DNA of 64,000 nt, from contig JANQFV010000017.1 in assembly GCA_028277645.1 (NCBI GenBank), forward strand, positions 26,114-90,113. Reading direction: 5' to 3'. The translations under genes were made by a program, and so were the position numbers. Under the pieces are notes generated by a model, which searched no databases, had not been told where the DNA came from, and was given only the letters and a program-made list of their open reading frames with translations. Source of the stretch: Phycisphaerae bacterium. GTDB taxonomy: Bacteria; Planctomycetota; Phycisphaerae; UBA1845; Fen-1342. Below are positions 40,522 to 49,866 of this stretch, piece after piece. Numbering within the stretch: the stretch's first letter is position 1; every line of letters begins with the position of its first letter.

Positions 40522-42048
40522 TCATGGTCCAGATAGCAGCTGCACCTCTGTATCGCTAAGTGCGCGATCATAGATCGCGATTTCGTCGAGTCGTCCATAC
40601 ATGAACCCGCCCCAGAACTCATTCGCCTGTCCAATCATGAGGGGGGCGGCAGCGTTCGGGATGCTGCGTGTATCGACCTCCGAGGCTTCCGGAAGGCCAT
40701 CCACGTACAGAGTATACGTGTCCCCATCTCTCGTTACAGCCAGGTGATACCATTCATCGATTGTCGGCGTGAAGGGAGCCTGAAAGAGGAACACTCCCCC
40801 GATTCCCGGGCCGTTAATATGAAAGCTCAAGACGCCACCGCCGAGGGCGAAGAACCACTTGTTCTGCGTGTATGGGCCATCGTTGTTTCCGATGAGTACA
40901 TCGCCCGGCCGGCCCAGCGACCCACTCCCCGTACTGTCGAAGGCGGCCCAAAGCACAATCGTGAACTCATCCGGGCCGAACGCCCATTCATCGCTGTCCG
41001 GAACTTCGATGTAGTCGTCCACTCCATCGAACAACATGGCACCCGCTGAATTGCCGTGCCGGTCCGTCGCGGGCGCGGCTCCAAACACCACGCCATCGTG
41101 GCCATTGCCAGTGGCGTCAATCGCGTCACCATCAAGGTTCCATTTCGCGATCGGACCATCAGCGGCGCTTCCGTCACACCCATAGCCAACCTGAAAGACC
41201 ACGAAGTCTGCGACGTCCACATCATCGTCATCATCGAAATCTGCCAAGTCAGCTTGGGCTGGAGCGCATGCCGCTGGGATCTCGGGACCCGCGAAGCACT
41301 CTACAAGCATATTGAAGTCTTCTTCATCAACGTCATCGTCACCATCGAGATCACCAGGACACGTGGAGACAACGATGATCTGGGCCGTCGCCGAGAAGCG
41401 CTGGAACTCGATGTTCAGGGGACAGCCGCCCCGGAGCACTCCGACCAACTGCCCGTTCATGTCCGGAATCGGCCCCGGCCCATAGTTGAATACGCCATGC
41501 ACGTTGATTATGCCGTTGTCGCCGGCCCAGAGGTAGTCGCTCGCACCGTGATCCACGATGGTACCACCCGTGAGATTCACTATTCCGTCGCCGTATACCT
41601 CAACTGATCCGTCAAGCGTCCCTCCCATCAAGGTGGCTTCTCCCTGATCGGTGGCGAAGAGGTACCACCGGATCCAGCCGCCAATGACATCGATTGTGCT
41701 GTTCTCTCTGGCATGCACAGTGTTAATGTCCCCTCCGGACACGTCGCAATGACTGCTGTCGTAGGAGCCAAGAACCCATTCCAAACGACCCCCGGCCACA
41801 TGCACTCGTGAGGTATCATAGACGTATACACCTGCGCCTGTGACGGACGCCCCCTCGGTGAATTCAAGTGTCGTCGGTCCTACTGCGCCGTCCTCGCAAC
41901 GGATCGACTCCCCAGGTGGGATGGTATAATTCACTATGTGATTACCGCCGTCGTTGAACCACACATCGGCCAAAACGCCAGAATTTAATGAGAACACAGC
42001 GAATGCGATCGCGCAAAATGCGCAACGCAAACAAGGAATGGAAACCAT
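40522..42048 (-). CDS. Secreted beta-helix / dockerin / LamG protein
   Basis: The start is taken at ATG 42048 in front of a signal peptide (CAFCAIAFAVFSLNSGVLA). ATG 42078 would add ten charged residues. The 508-residue chain has an N-terminal region of about ten short repeats of the type 'V.GG.I' (HVAGGRLEWV, DVSGGDINTV, DVIGGWIRWY), suggesting a beta-helix. Two dockerin-type Ca-binding loops follow near 240-300 (DLDGDDDVDEEDFNMLVECF, DFDDDDDVDVADFVVF), and then a C-terminal LamG/concanavalin-like domain (FDGVDDYIEVPD, WYHLAVTRDGDTYTLYVDG, GRLDEIAIYDRALSDTEV). It is probably a surface or matrix carbohydrate-binding protein. The base composition is visibly less GC-rich than that of the neighbouring dcw genes. 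Confidence 0.8.
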   Translation of the reverse strand: MVSIPCLRCAFCAIAFAVFSLNSGVLADVWFNDGGNHIVNYTIPPGESIRCEDGAVGPTTLEFTEGASVTGAGVYVYDTSRVHVAGGRLEWVLGSYDSSHCDVSGGDINTVHARENSTIDVIGGWIRWYLFATDQGEATLMGGTLDGSVEVYGDGIVNLTGGTIVDHGASDYLWAGDNGIINVHGVFNYGPGPIPDMNGQLVGVLRGGCPLNIEFQRFSATAQIIVVSTCPGDLDGDDDVDEEDFNMLVECFAGPEIPAACAPAQADLADFDDDDDVDVADFVVFQVGYGCDGSAADGPIAKWNLDGDAIDATGNGHDGVVFGAAPATDRHGNSAGAMLFDGVDDYIEVPDSDEWAFGPDEFTIVLWAAFDSTGSGSLGRPGDVLIGNNDGPYTQNKWFFALGGGVLSFHINGPGIGGVFLFQAPFTPTIDEWYHLAVTRDGDTYTLYVDGLPEASEVDTRSIPNAAAPLMIGQANEFWGGFMYGRLDEIAIYDRALSDTEVQLLSGP

Positions 42049-42243
42049 AATCTCTGCCCTTTTCTTGTCAGGCCCCATCCCGACCCGTGCGGTGATGGAA
42101 GTGGCCCGTTCCTAGTCGGCTAGTTTCAGCCTGATTGGTACGGGAGTCGCAGCGCAAACGTAACTTCGGCAAGACTCCAACTCGCTAACGCTCATCTGTG
42201 GACTCTACCAGAATGGCCTGTGTGACGCCAGTAATATCGGACG

Positions 42244-43590
42244 TCAGCAGCGTGAGCCCCGCTCCCGCCCCACCGCCGCGAGCAGCCCTGCCGCCAGGCC
42301 CAGAAACACCACCCCCGATCCACCGGCGGACACGAACGGCAGCGAAATCCCCTTGGTCGGCACGCTGTTTGTCACAACGCCAATGTTGAACGCCGCCTGG
42401 AGGCAGATGGTCAGTGTCAGCCCCAGTGCGAGCAATCGGCCGAAGCGGTCCGGGGCGCGGGTTGCGATCCGCCAGCCGCGGTACAGCAACAGCAGAAACA
42501 GACCCACCACCACCAATCCGCCGGCGGCGCCGAGCTCTTCACAGATGATCGCGAGGATAAAGTCATTATTGTCCTGCGGCAGATAGCCGTACTTCTGTAC
42601 TCCCGCGCCGAGCCCGCGGCCCCACCAGCCGCCGGACCCGATCGCCAGCAACGCCTGGTTGACCTGATACCCCGCGCCGCGCGGATCGGCGTTGCCCATC
42701 AGGCCGTCGATGTAGGCCTGGATCCGCGCCAACCGATACGGCGCCATTGCGATCAGCCCCGCCGCCGCCCCGATCCCCGCCAGCACCAGCAGCCCCAGGT
42801 GCAGCGGCCGCGCCCCGCCGGCCAGCAGCAGCAGGAAGAACACGCCGCCGAGCAGACCCGCAGTGCCGAAGTCCTCGATCCCCGTCAGCCCGATCAGCAC
42901 ACCCGCCGTCAGCACCAGCGGGACGAAGCCGGTTCGAAAGTCGCGCACGTCGCCCAGCCCGGTCGGCCGGTCATTCGTGCCGGCGTACTGCAGCACGGGA
43001 TAGCCGTCGCGCGTCGTACCAGATTTGCGTGGTTCCCGTCCGCCGGTTTCACGGCGTTCCGCATACGACCGCGCCAGCCACGCCGCCGTCCAGATCACCA
43101 GCGCGACCTTCGCCAGTTCCGAAGGCTGAAAGCTGATCCCGATCCCGGGCACGGGCAGCGCCCGGCGAGCGCCCATCGCGTGATGCCCGATTCCCGGCAC
43201 CAGCACCGCCACCAGCAGCACCGCCGCCAGCAGCCACGGCAACCCGGGCCGCCACCAGTCCCGCGCCCGTTCCCACGCCAAACTGCGATAGTCCACGCGT
43301 GCCGCCGCCAGCATTCCGAAGAACCCAATGCCCGCAAACAAGACCTGCCGCAGCGGCGTGTCGAGCCACTTGCGCCAGTTGAACGGCTCGGACGTCACGG
43401 AGACCGACGTGGAATACACCATCGCCGCCCCGAGTGTCATCAGGCAGCCGACGATCAGCAGCACGGACGCGTCGAACAACTGCGGCCGCGCGACAGACTC
43501 CGGCACCGCCAGCCCGGCCGCGCGAATCCGCACACTGTCGGCGGACGTGACGTACGCTGCGCTATCTGTCCCACGTCCGGCCATGCTCAT
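42244..43590 (-). CDS. ftsW: FtsW, SEDS-family peptidoglycan glycosyltransferase
   Basis: ATG 43590 overlaps the mraY stop by four bases. A much longer upstream frame is a shadow of mraY. The 448-residue protein has about ten membrane segments, FQPSELAKVALVIWTAAWLA near 160, and the C-terminal signature NSVPTKGISLPFVSAGGSG near residue 415. FtsW polymerises lipid II with its partner FtsI at the division site. It is the last dcw gene in this cluster. Confidence 0.93.
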   Translation of the reverse strand: MSMAGRGTDSAAYVTSADSVRIRAAGLAVPESVARPQLFDASVLLIVGCLMTLGAAMVYSTSVSVTSEPFNWRKWLDTPLRQVLFAGIGFFGMLAAARVDYRSLAWERARDWWRPGLPWLLAAVLLVAVLVPGIGHHAMGARRALPVPGIGISFQPSELAKVALVIWTAAWLARSYAERRETGGREPRKSGTTRDGYPVLQYAGTNDRPTGLGDVRDFRTGFVPLVLTAGVLIGLTGIEDFGTAGLLGGVFFLLLLAGGARPLHLGLLVLAGIGAAAGLIAMAPYRLARIQAYIDGLMGNADPRGAGYQVNQALLAIGSGGWWGRGLGAGVQKYGYLPQDNNDFILAIICEELGAAGGLVVVGLFLLLLYRGWRIATRAPDRFGRLLALGLTLTICLQAAFNIGVVTNSVPTKGISLPFVSAGGSGVVFLGLAAGLLAAVGRERGSRC

Positions 43591-44732
43591 CTCAGCTTGA
43601 TCGTCGCCAGCGCCAAAGCGGCGAACACGAACGCCAGCAGCCAGAAGCGCATGACGACCTGCGTCTCGGACCAACCGCCGAGGTGAAAGTGGTGGTGGAT
43701 CGGGGCTACGCGGAACAGCCGCCGCCCGGTCGTCTTGTAGTGGAAGATCTGCGCCAGCACCGACACGGCCTCGATCACGAACACGCCGCCGACGATCAGC
43801 AGCATGAGCTCGAGCCGCGTCACGATCGCGACGAAGCCCATCAGCCCGCCCAGCGGCAGCGCCCCGGTGTCGCCCATGAACACCTGCGCCGGGTAGCCGT
43901 TGTACCAGAGGAATCCCAGACACGCCCCCACCACCGCGCCGCACATCACGGCCAATTCGTCCGCGTCGCGAATATGCCGGAAGTCAAACTGCTCGGCGAG
44001 CTCGTGACTGCCGATCACCACCGCCAGCACCATGAATGCAAACGCGGTCAGCACCATGCACCCGCTGGCGAGCCCGTCCATACCATCCGTCAGATTGACG
44101 GCGTTAGACGTGCCGGCCATGACGATAATGGTGATGATCGAAAACGCCGTTCCGGAAAGCGCCAGCCCCGGTTTGTAGAACGGGATGTTCAGCCAATTGA
44201 AGTAGGGGCTGTAGGGCACGTCCGGCAGATGCCAGCGCGCGTCTTCGGCCAGACCTTCGCCGTGCCGGTAGATGAACACCGCCAGCAGCGCCCCCAGCGC
44301 GACCTGAAAGACCAGCTTCTCCCACATGCGCAGGCCGTCGCGCGTACCACCCCGGCGGTGCAGCGTGAGCTTCAGCCAGTCATCAACGCCGCCCAGCACG
44401 CCAAGCCACAGCACGCAGAACAGCCCCATCACGACGTAGAAGTTCGTCAGGCGTGCGCAGACCAGCGTCGCCAGCAGCACCGCGCCGACGATCAGCGCCC
44501 CGCCCATCGTGGGCGTGTTCTCTTTCGACCGCATCAGCTTATTGAGCGTGTCGTGATCGAATTCCGGCCGATCGCCCACCTTGAATCGCACGAGGAACGC
44601 AATCACGCGCGGCCCTAGCATCCAGACCACGAAGAACGCCAGCAGCATCGCCAGAATCGCGCGGAACCAGGGCGCACCATAGGCCCAGTTGGTGTTCCCC
44701 GCCGTCCACCAGTAGCAGAAGTGATAGAGCAT
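43587..44732 (-). CDS. mraY: MraY, phospho-MurNAc-pentapeptide translocase
   Basis: The 381-residue, ten-helix membrane protein has MGGALIVGAVLLATLV near 75, the catalytic NLTDGMDGLASGCM near 215, and the HHHFHLGGWSETQVVMRFW C-terminal block. It joins UDP-MurNAc-pentapeptide to undecaprenyl phosphate to give lipid I. It starts four bases after murF ends and overlaps ftsW. Confidence 0.96.
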   Translation of the reverse strand: MLYHFCYWWTAGNTNWAYGAPWFRAILAMLLAFFVVWMLGPRVIAFLVRFKVGDRPEFDHDTLNKLMRSKENTPTMGGALIVGAVLLATLVCARLTNFYVVMGLFCVLWLGVLGGVDDWLKLTLHRRGGTRDGLRMWEKLVFQVALGALLAVFIYRHGEGLAEDARWHLPDVPYSPYFNWLNIPFYKPGLALSGTAFSIITIIVMAGTSNAVNLTDGMDGLASGCMVLTAFAFMVLAVVIGSHELAEQFDFRHIRDADELAVMCGAVVGACLGFLWYNGYPAQVFMGDTGALPLGGLMGFVAIVTRLELMLLIVGGVFVIEAVSVLAQIFHYKTTGRRLFRVAPIHHHFHLGGWSETQVVMRFWLLAFVFAALALATIKLR

Positions 44733-44735
44733 CGC

Positions 44736-46160
44736 CTACGCAATCGAGGTCGAAGTAAGCCGCGCTCGTAGCGGCTCGATCAGTCGATCCAACTCAACGG
44801 CCCGCGACGCCTTCAACAGCACGACGTCGCCCGCCTGCAATCCTTCGCAAAGTCGCTCCACGCACACATTCAGACTTTCACACTGCTCGACGCTCGGTCC
44901 GAACAGCCCGTCGCCGGCCAGCGCGTCGTGCATCAGCGCTGACGCCGCCCCGACGAGCATCACGCGTTGCACCCCGCTGCTGCGCAGTCGGCCCGCGACC
45001 TTCGCGTGCATGTCCGCTGTCGCGGTGCCCAGCTCGCGCATTTCACCAAACACCGCCACACGCTTGCCGCTGCACGGCATCTGCTCCAGCACGTCGATCG
45101 CCGCCAAGGCACTCTGCGGATTCGCGTTGTATGCGTCGTTAATCAGCGTCACACCGCCAATCTCGACCACTTCGTTCCGCATCGGCGGCGGAACAAAAGA
45201 CTCCAGACGCACTGCGGCCTCGTCGAAATCGACGCCGAATCGCCGGGCGATCGTCGCCGCCGCGGCCGCATTCTGCGCGTTGTGTTCGCCGATCATCCGC
45301 AGCCGGAACGGGAAACGCTCATTCAGCATAAAACGTAACCAAGGCATCTCGTAAGTCGGGGCCGTAAAGCGTACATCCGCCTTGACATTGCTGCCAAAAC
45401 GCGCGATCACCAGCCCTTCGCGCGGCAGATGGTGTTCGACCAAGTCGTCATCACTGTTCACCGCCGCGAAACCCTTGCCGCGCAGCTTGCCGAAAATCGA
45501 ACACTCTTCCGCAGCCACGCCGTCCAGGTCACCGAGCCGCTCCAGGTGCTCCTCACCGATACAGGTCAGCACGGCCACGTCCGGCTGAACGATTTCGCCC
45601 AGCGTCGCGACTTCGCCCGGCGAGTTCGTACCGATCTCGACCACGAGGTATTCATCGCCCTGCTCCGCTGACAGCAGCGTCAGCGGCACGCCGATGGCGT
45701 TGTTATAGCTCTTCGGCGAACAGCGGCCGCGCAGCCGACCGCTGAGAATATGGTGGATCATCGCCTTGGTCGTGGTTTTGCCGTTGGAGCCCACGACCGC
45801 GATCACTTCAGCCGCCATCTGCTGCCGGTGATACGCCGCGAGCTGTCCCAGCGCCGCCAGAGTATCGGGCACCTCGATGATCATCCCCGCGTGCGGCAGC
45901 CCCAGGTTCGCGGCCCGCAGTTGCTGATCGACGTGTTCGTGGTGTACGACGTCCACGACGGCACCGACCGCCCCGCGTCGCAGCGCGTCGGCGACGAAAT
46001 CGTGCCCGTCGAACCGATCGCCGGTCAGCGCGAAGAACAGGTCGCTGGCCGCGATGGAACGCGAATCGGTCGATACGCCACCGGCACTGATTGTCGGCAG
46101 CCGATCCCACGGCCGCCCACCAATCGCTTCGACGATCTCCGCTAACGTCAATTTAATCAC
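44736..46160 (-). CDS. murF: MurF, UDP-MurNAc-tripeptide D-Ala-D-Ala ligase
   Basis: The 474-residue Mur ligase has the ATP loop VVGSNGKTTTKAM at about 123-134, CIGEEHLERLGDLDGVA, and NDAYNANPQSALAAIDVL near 335, all MurF features. The GTG start follows the murE stop by three bases. It adds D-Ala-D-Ala to the UDP-MurNAc peptide in the cytoplasm. Confidence 0.95.
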   Translation of the reverse strand: MIKLTLAEIVEAIGGRPWDRLPTISAGGVSTDSRSIAASDLFFALTGDRFDGHDFVADALRRGAVGAVVDVVHHEHVDQQLRAANLGLPHAGMIIEVPDTLAALGQLAAYHRQQMAAEVIAVVGSNGKTTTKAMIHHILSGRLRGRCSPKSYNNAIGVPLTLLSAEQGDEYLVVEIGTNSPGEVATLGEIVQPDVAVLTCIGEEHLERLGDLDGVAAEECSIFGKLRGKGFAAVNSDDDLVEHHLPREGLVIARFGSNVKADVRFTAPTYEMPWLRFMLNERFPFRLRMIGEHNAQNAAAAATIARRFGVDFDEAAVRLESFVPPPMRNEVVEIGGVTLINDAYNANPQSALAAIDVLEQMPCSGKRVAVFGEMRELGTATADMHAKVAGRLRSSGVQRVMLVGAASALMHDALAGDGLFGPSVEQCESLNVCVERLCEGLQAGDVVLLKASRAVELDRLIEPLRARLTSTSIA

Positions 46161-46163
46161 GGG

Positions 46164-47681
46164 TCAGTTCTCTCCACGCTCCGCGTACAGTTCGGCGGCA
46201 GTCTCGATCGCCACCTGCGCATCGCTGAAATGCACTCGACGGTCGCCGAGTATCTGGTACTCCTCGTGGCCCTTGCCGGCAATGAGCACAATGTCGCCGG
46301 CATCCGCCGCGGTCAACGCCACGCGAATCGCCGCCGCCCGGTCCACCTCGACCACGACGCACCGCCGGTCCGCTTCGTCAAACCCGGCCAATGTGTCGGC
46401 GATGATCGCGTGTGGGTCTTCGGTCCGCGGATTGTCACTCGTCACGATGATCGCGTCAGCGAACTCGGCCGCAACCGACGCCATGCGCGGACGCTTGCTC
46501 CTGTCGCGGTCGCCACCACAACCGAAAACGACGACGAGCCGCTTGGCCGCCAGCGGTCTCAGCACGCTCAGCACTTGGCGGAGCGCATCGTCCGTATGCG
46601 CGTAGTCCACGAACACGCCCGCTAGCGACGCACAAGGCACGCGCTGCAAGCGCCCCGGCACAGAACACACCGCCGCCAGACCTTCTGCAATCTTATCCGG
46701 CGCCACGCCGACCGCGTGTGCCAACGTCGCCGCCGCCAAGGCGTTGTACACGTTGTGTCGACCGACAATAGCGTTTTCCACCGTCATCTCCGCATCGTCG
46801 ACACGCAACTTGTACTGTGTACCGGAGCTGTCGCTGCGCGTGATCCGTGCCGTCACATCCGCGTCGTCGTTGACGCCGTAGGTCATCACCCGCGCCGGGC
46901 AGTCGGTGACCATGTGCGTATGATTCGGATCATCAGCATTTACAACAGCTACGGCGTCCGCATTCAAGTCCGCGAAAAGCCGCGCCTTCGCCTCGCGATA
47001 CTGCTCAATCGTCCCGTGGTAATCCAGGTGATCGCCGCTTAGATTCGTGAACGCCGCCGCCGCGAATCGCAATCCCGCCACACGCCGCTGATCGAGCGCA
47101 TGACTCGACACCTCCATCACGGCCGCCTGCGCCCCGTTATTGATGCACTCTCGCAGGTACGCCGCCAGTTCAATCGGCCCCGGCGTGGTCATTTCGGCCC
47201 GCACGCTGCGCCCGCACAGGTCGTGCTGCACGGTTCCCAGCAAGCCGCAACGGATGCCCGCCGCCTCCAGCACGGCGCGCGTCATTATCGCGGTAGTCGT
47301 CTTGCCGTTCGTGCCCGTGATCCCCAGCAGCTTGAACGCACCGATCTGCTCCGCATTAACGCCATGCCAGCGTTGCGCGAGGTGCGCGAGCGCTCGTCGG
47401 TCATCATCCACGTCTACTACGTGCGCTCCCGCGGCAGCCTCAATCCCATTGCCTACGATCACGCGCGCCCCGCGCTCCACGGCGTTCGCGACGAAACTGC
47501 GCCCATCAACCGCCGTCCCGCGAATCACCACGAACACGTACCCGGGGCGCACTTGGCGCGAATCGTCCGTAATCCCGGCTACGCGCTCTGCCCCCGCGAC
47601 ACCCAGCTTCGACGCCGGGATCAGACCTTCGAACAATGCCGCGAGCGTGCGCATCCGTTCGTCCGTTTCGACGGCCTCCAA
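46164..47681 (-). CDS. murE: MurE, UDP-MurNAc-Ala-Glu: meso-diaminopimelate ligase
   Basis: A TTG at 47681 has a strong ribosome binding site (AAGGAG, six bases away). ATG 47654 is the inner alternative. The 505-residue protein has GITGTNGKTTTAIM near 120-133, the NLSGDHLDYHGTIEQY block, and SDNPRTEDPHAII near 415. DNPR is the motif linked to meso-diaminopimelate as substrate, so the cell should make DAP-type peptidoglycan. It lies 39 bp after ftsI. Confidence 0.95.
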   Translation of the reverse strand: MEAVETDERMRTLAALFEGLIPASKLGVAGAERVAGITDDSRQVRPGYVFVVIRGTAVDGRSFVANAVERGARVIVGNGIEAAAGAHVVDVDDDRRALAHLAQRWHGVNAEQIGAFKLLGITGTNGKTTTAIMTRAVLEAAGIRCGLLGTVQHDLCGRSVRAEMTTPGPIELAAYLRECINNGAQAAVMEVSSHALDQRRVAGLRFAAAAFTNLSGDHLDYHGTIEQYREAKARLFADLNADAVAVVNADDPNHTHMVTDCPARVMTYGVNDDADVTARITRSDSSGTQYKLRVDDAEMTVENAIVGRHNVYNALAAATLAHAVGVAPDKIAEGLAAVCSVPGRLQRVPCASLAGVFVDYAHTDDALRQVLSVLRPLAAKRLVVVFGCGGDRDRSKRPRMASVAAEFADAIIVTSDNPRTEDPHAIIADTLAGFDEADRRCVVVEVDRAAAIRVALTAADAGDIVLIAGKGHEEYQILGDRRVHFSDAQVAIETAAELYAERGEN

Positions 47682-47720
47682 GGCAGACTCCTTCCCGACC
47701 GCACACCGGCGCCCTCGTCC

Positions 47721-49520
47721 CTAGTGCCGCGCGACCGGCGAGTCACCCGCGGTCTTCGGCACCTGAAGATACGCCAGCGTCTCTGCAATTATCTCCTTTG
47801 CGACCGGCGCCGCCACCGTCCCGCCGTAATAGGCCTTCTGCCCCGGCTTGTAGATCGAGACGACCACAACCACACGCGGATCTTCGGCCGGTGCTCCTCC
47901 CAGGAACGAGCCGACGTAGCGATTGTCCAGGTAGCGCCCATCCTCAGCGACTTGCGCCGTTCCGGTTTTGCCGAACACTTGGTAGCCCGGCACGGCCGCT
48001 CGCGTGCCGGTACCGGACCGCACCGTCTCCGTTAGCGCCTGAAGCCGAAACACGTCCGCCGTTTCCGCGTCCAGCGCCCGCCGCACCGTCACCGGCGCCG
48101 AGTTGTCCCAGACAGTCCGCCCTTCCGACGCCACTACGCCACGCACGACCCGCGGCTTCAACAACAGTCCGCCGTTGGCGTATGCGCTGAACGCCGTCAC
48201 CATCTGCAACGCCGTCACGCTGATTTCCTGGCCGATCGGTACTGACTGCGGCGAATACCGCGGATTCCACTTATCCCGCGGCAGGACGATTCCGCTGTGT
48301 TCACCGGGCAAGCCGATGCCGGTTACATCGCCGAAACCGAACTGCGAAACGTATGCGTAGAGTCGATCACACCCACAGCGTGCCCCGAGCAGCCCCATGC
48401 CGATGTTGCTCGACTTGCTGATGATCTCGTGCAAGGTCAGCGCGTCGTAAGCGTGTACGTCGTGAATCGTGCGACCGCCAAAGCGGTGCGTCGGCCCGTC
48501 GATCTGGAACACTTCATTGATCCACGTCAGACCGTCGTCCAACGCCGGCCCGGCAACGAACGGCTTGAAGATGCTGCCCGGCTCATACGCGTCGGCGATG
48601 GCGCGATTGCGCCAGAGTTTCTTCAAGGCCTCCTTTTCCCGCTCAGTCTTCACGCCCGTCGGGATCGCCGCTGCCGGGTCAAAGTCCGGCACCGTGGCCA
48701 TCGCGAGCACTTCGCCGGAATGCGGATCCATCACAACCGTCGTCCCCCAATCGGCGGCGTACTCATCGACTGCTTTTCGCAACGCGGTTTGCGCAACCTG
48801 CTGGAGAAACGCATCGATGGTCAGCACGATCGTCGCGCCATCGACCGCCGGCCGCACCACCTGCGTCGGCACACGAACGGGCTCGCGATCGCGATCGACC
48901 GTAATCTCGTTCCGACCCGGTATGCCCGAGAGAACGTCATCGTATGCCCCCTCGACGCCCGCCAGTCCGCGCAGATCATCGTAGTGCTCGTCGGTGTCCG
49001 GAACCTGTCGGCGATCGCGCCCTACGAAACCCAGCACGTGTGGCGCGATCGGCCCCTGCGTCTGCTGCGGATACTGTCGCGTCATCTCGTAGCGAATTCG
49101 AAACGCATTTAAGTGCCGGCTCTCGGCGACCTGCTCGAACTTCTGCGCGGTCTCCTCATTAACGCGGCGTTCGAGCCACACGAATCGGCGCCCCTGGCTC
49201 TTCCATTCGAGCAACTGCTGCTCAAAGTCCGCCGGCGATCGCTCCAGCAGCGGTGCGAAGCTGTGCGCCGCGAATCGCGCATCAGCGACCAGCTTTGGGT
49301 CAACAAACAGCGACGGTTCGCGCAACGTACCCGCGAGCACGCGCCCGCGTGTATCGATAATCTCCCCCCGCCGCGCCGGCGTCATCCACTTCGCCGTCTG
49401 CTGCCGGTCCGCGCGCGCCCGCAACACGTCGGCCTCCTGCGTCCCGATCACCGCTAACCGCGTACCACCCGCCACCAGCAGAATCGCCACCAGCCCACAC
49501 AGCACCGTCACCGTCCGCAT
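47721..49520 (-). CDS. ftsI: FtsI/PBP3-type division transpeptidase
   Basis: ATG 49520 starts a 599-residue protein with one N-terminal membrane helix (TVLCGLVAILLVAGG), a PBP dimerisation domain with RGEIIDTRGRVLA, and a transpeptidase domain. The three active-site motifs are present: SIFK (near 313), SSN (near 370) and KTGT (near 517). It crosslinks septal peptidoglycan together with FtsW. The frame upstream of the ATG is rich in Arg, Cys and Trp and is not protein-like. Confidence 0.95.
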   Translation of the reverse strand: MRTVTVLCGLVAILLVAGGTRLAVIGTQEADVLRARADRQQTAKWMTPARRGEIIDTRGRVLAGTLREPSLFVDPKLVADARFAAHSFAPLLERSPADFEQQLLEWKSQGRRFVWLERRVNEETAQKFEQVAESRHLNAFRIRYEMTRQYPQQTQGPIAPHVLGFVGRDRRQVPDTDEHYDDLRGLAGVEGAYDDVLSGIPGRNEITVDRDREPVRVPTQVVRPAVDGATIVLTIDAFLQQVAQTALRKAVDEYAADWGTTVVMDPHSGEVLAMATVPDFDPAAAIPTGVKTEREKEALKKLWRNRAIADAYEPGSIFKPFVAGPALDDGLTWINEVFQIDGPTHRFGGRTIHDVHAYDALTLHEIISKSSNIGMGLLGARCGCDRLYAYVSQFGFGDVTGIGLPGEHSGIVLPRDKWNPRYSPQSVPIGQEISVTALQMVTAFSAYANGGLLLKPRVVRGVVASEGRTVWDNSAPVTVRRALDAETADVFRLQALTETVRSGTGTRAAVPGYQVFGKTGTAQVAEDGRYLDNRYVGSFLGGAPAEDPRVVVVVSIYKPGQKAYYGGTVAAPVAKEIIAETLAYLQVPKTAGDSPVARH

Positions 49521-49536
49521 TGTTCTGACCTCCGTG

Positions 49537-49824
49537 TCAATGCGCCTCACGTTCCCGCGTCTGCCCACTGTCCCCCGCATCATCCGCCCGTTGTTCCGCC
49601 AGTTGCCGTGACACCTCCTGCACGCGCAGTCGCAGCAACATCGGGTTGCGTAATCGCGCGAGTTCCATTTCCACCGCCCGTAAGTCGTGCCCCCGCCGCT
49701 CGATCTTCCGTTCCAGCCCCGCAATCTCGTTGTGCAGCCGACTCGTCTCCGTGCGCAGAATGACGACCGTCAGCAGCACCGCCAGGGCCGCGCCGAGAAC
49801 CACCAACATGCGAAACAGGGTCAC
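49537..49824 (-). CDS. ftsL: FtsL-like bitopic division protein
   Basis: This 95-residue protein has a short N-terminus, one membrane helix (MLVVLGAALAVLLTVVIL), and a coiled-coil periplasmic part (TSRLHNEIAGLERKIERRGHDLRAVEMELARL). Size, topology and position between rsmH and ftsI fit FtsL, which scaffolds FtsI/FtsW. Sequence conservation in the family is low, so the call rests on architecture and position. Confidence 0.7.
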   Translation of the reverse strand: MTLFRMLVVLGAALAVLLTVVILRTETSRLHNEIAGLERKIERRGHDLRAVEMELARLRNPMLLRLRVQEVSRQLAEQRADDAGDSGQTREREAH

Positions 49825-49866
49825 GCTACACGCTCGTCACACCGCCGGAGTCGGTCCCAGCGGCGC

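Noticed and set aside
43590..43944. N-terminal extension of ftsW and similar long extensions of gspJ, ftsI and the deiminase
   Set aside because: The added residues are Arg/Gly/Ala-rich shadows of the upstream gene or non-coding DNA. Inner starts with a ribosome binding site or four-base overlap fit better.
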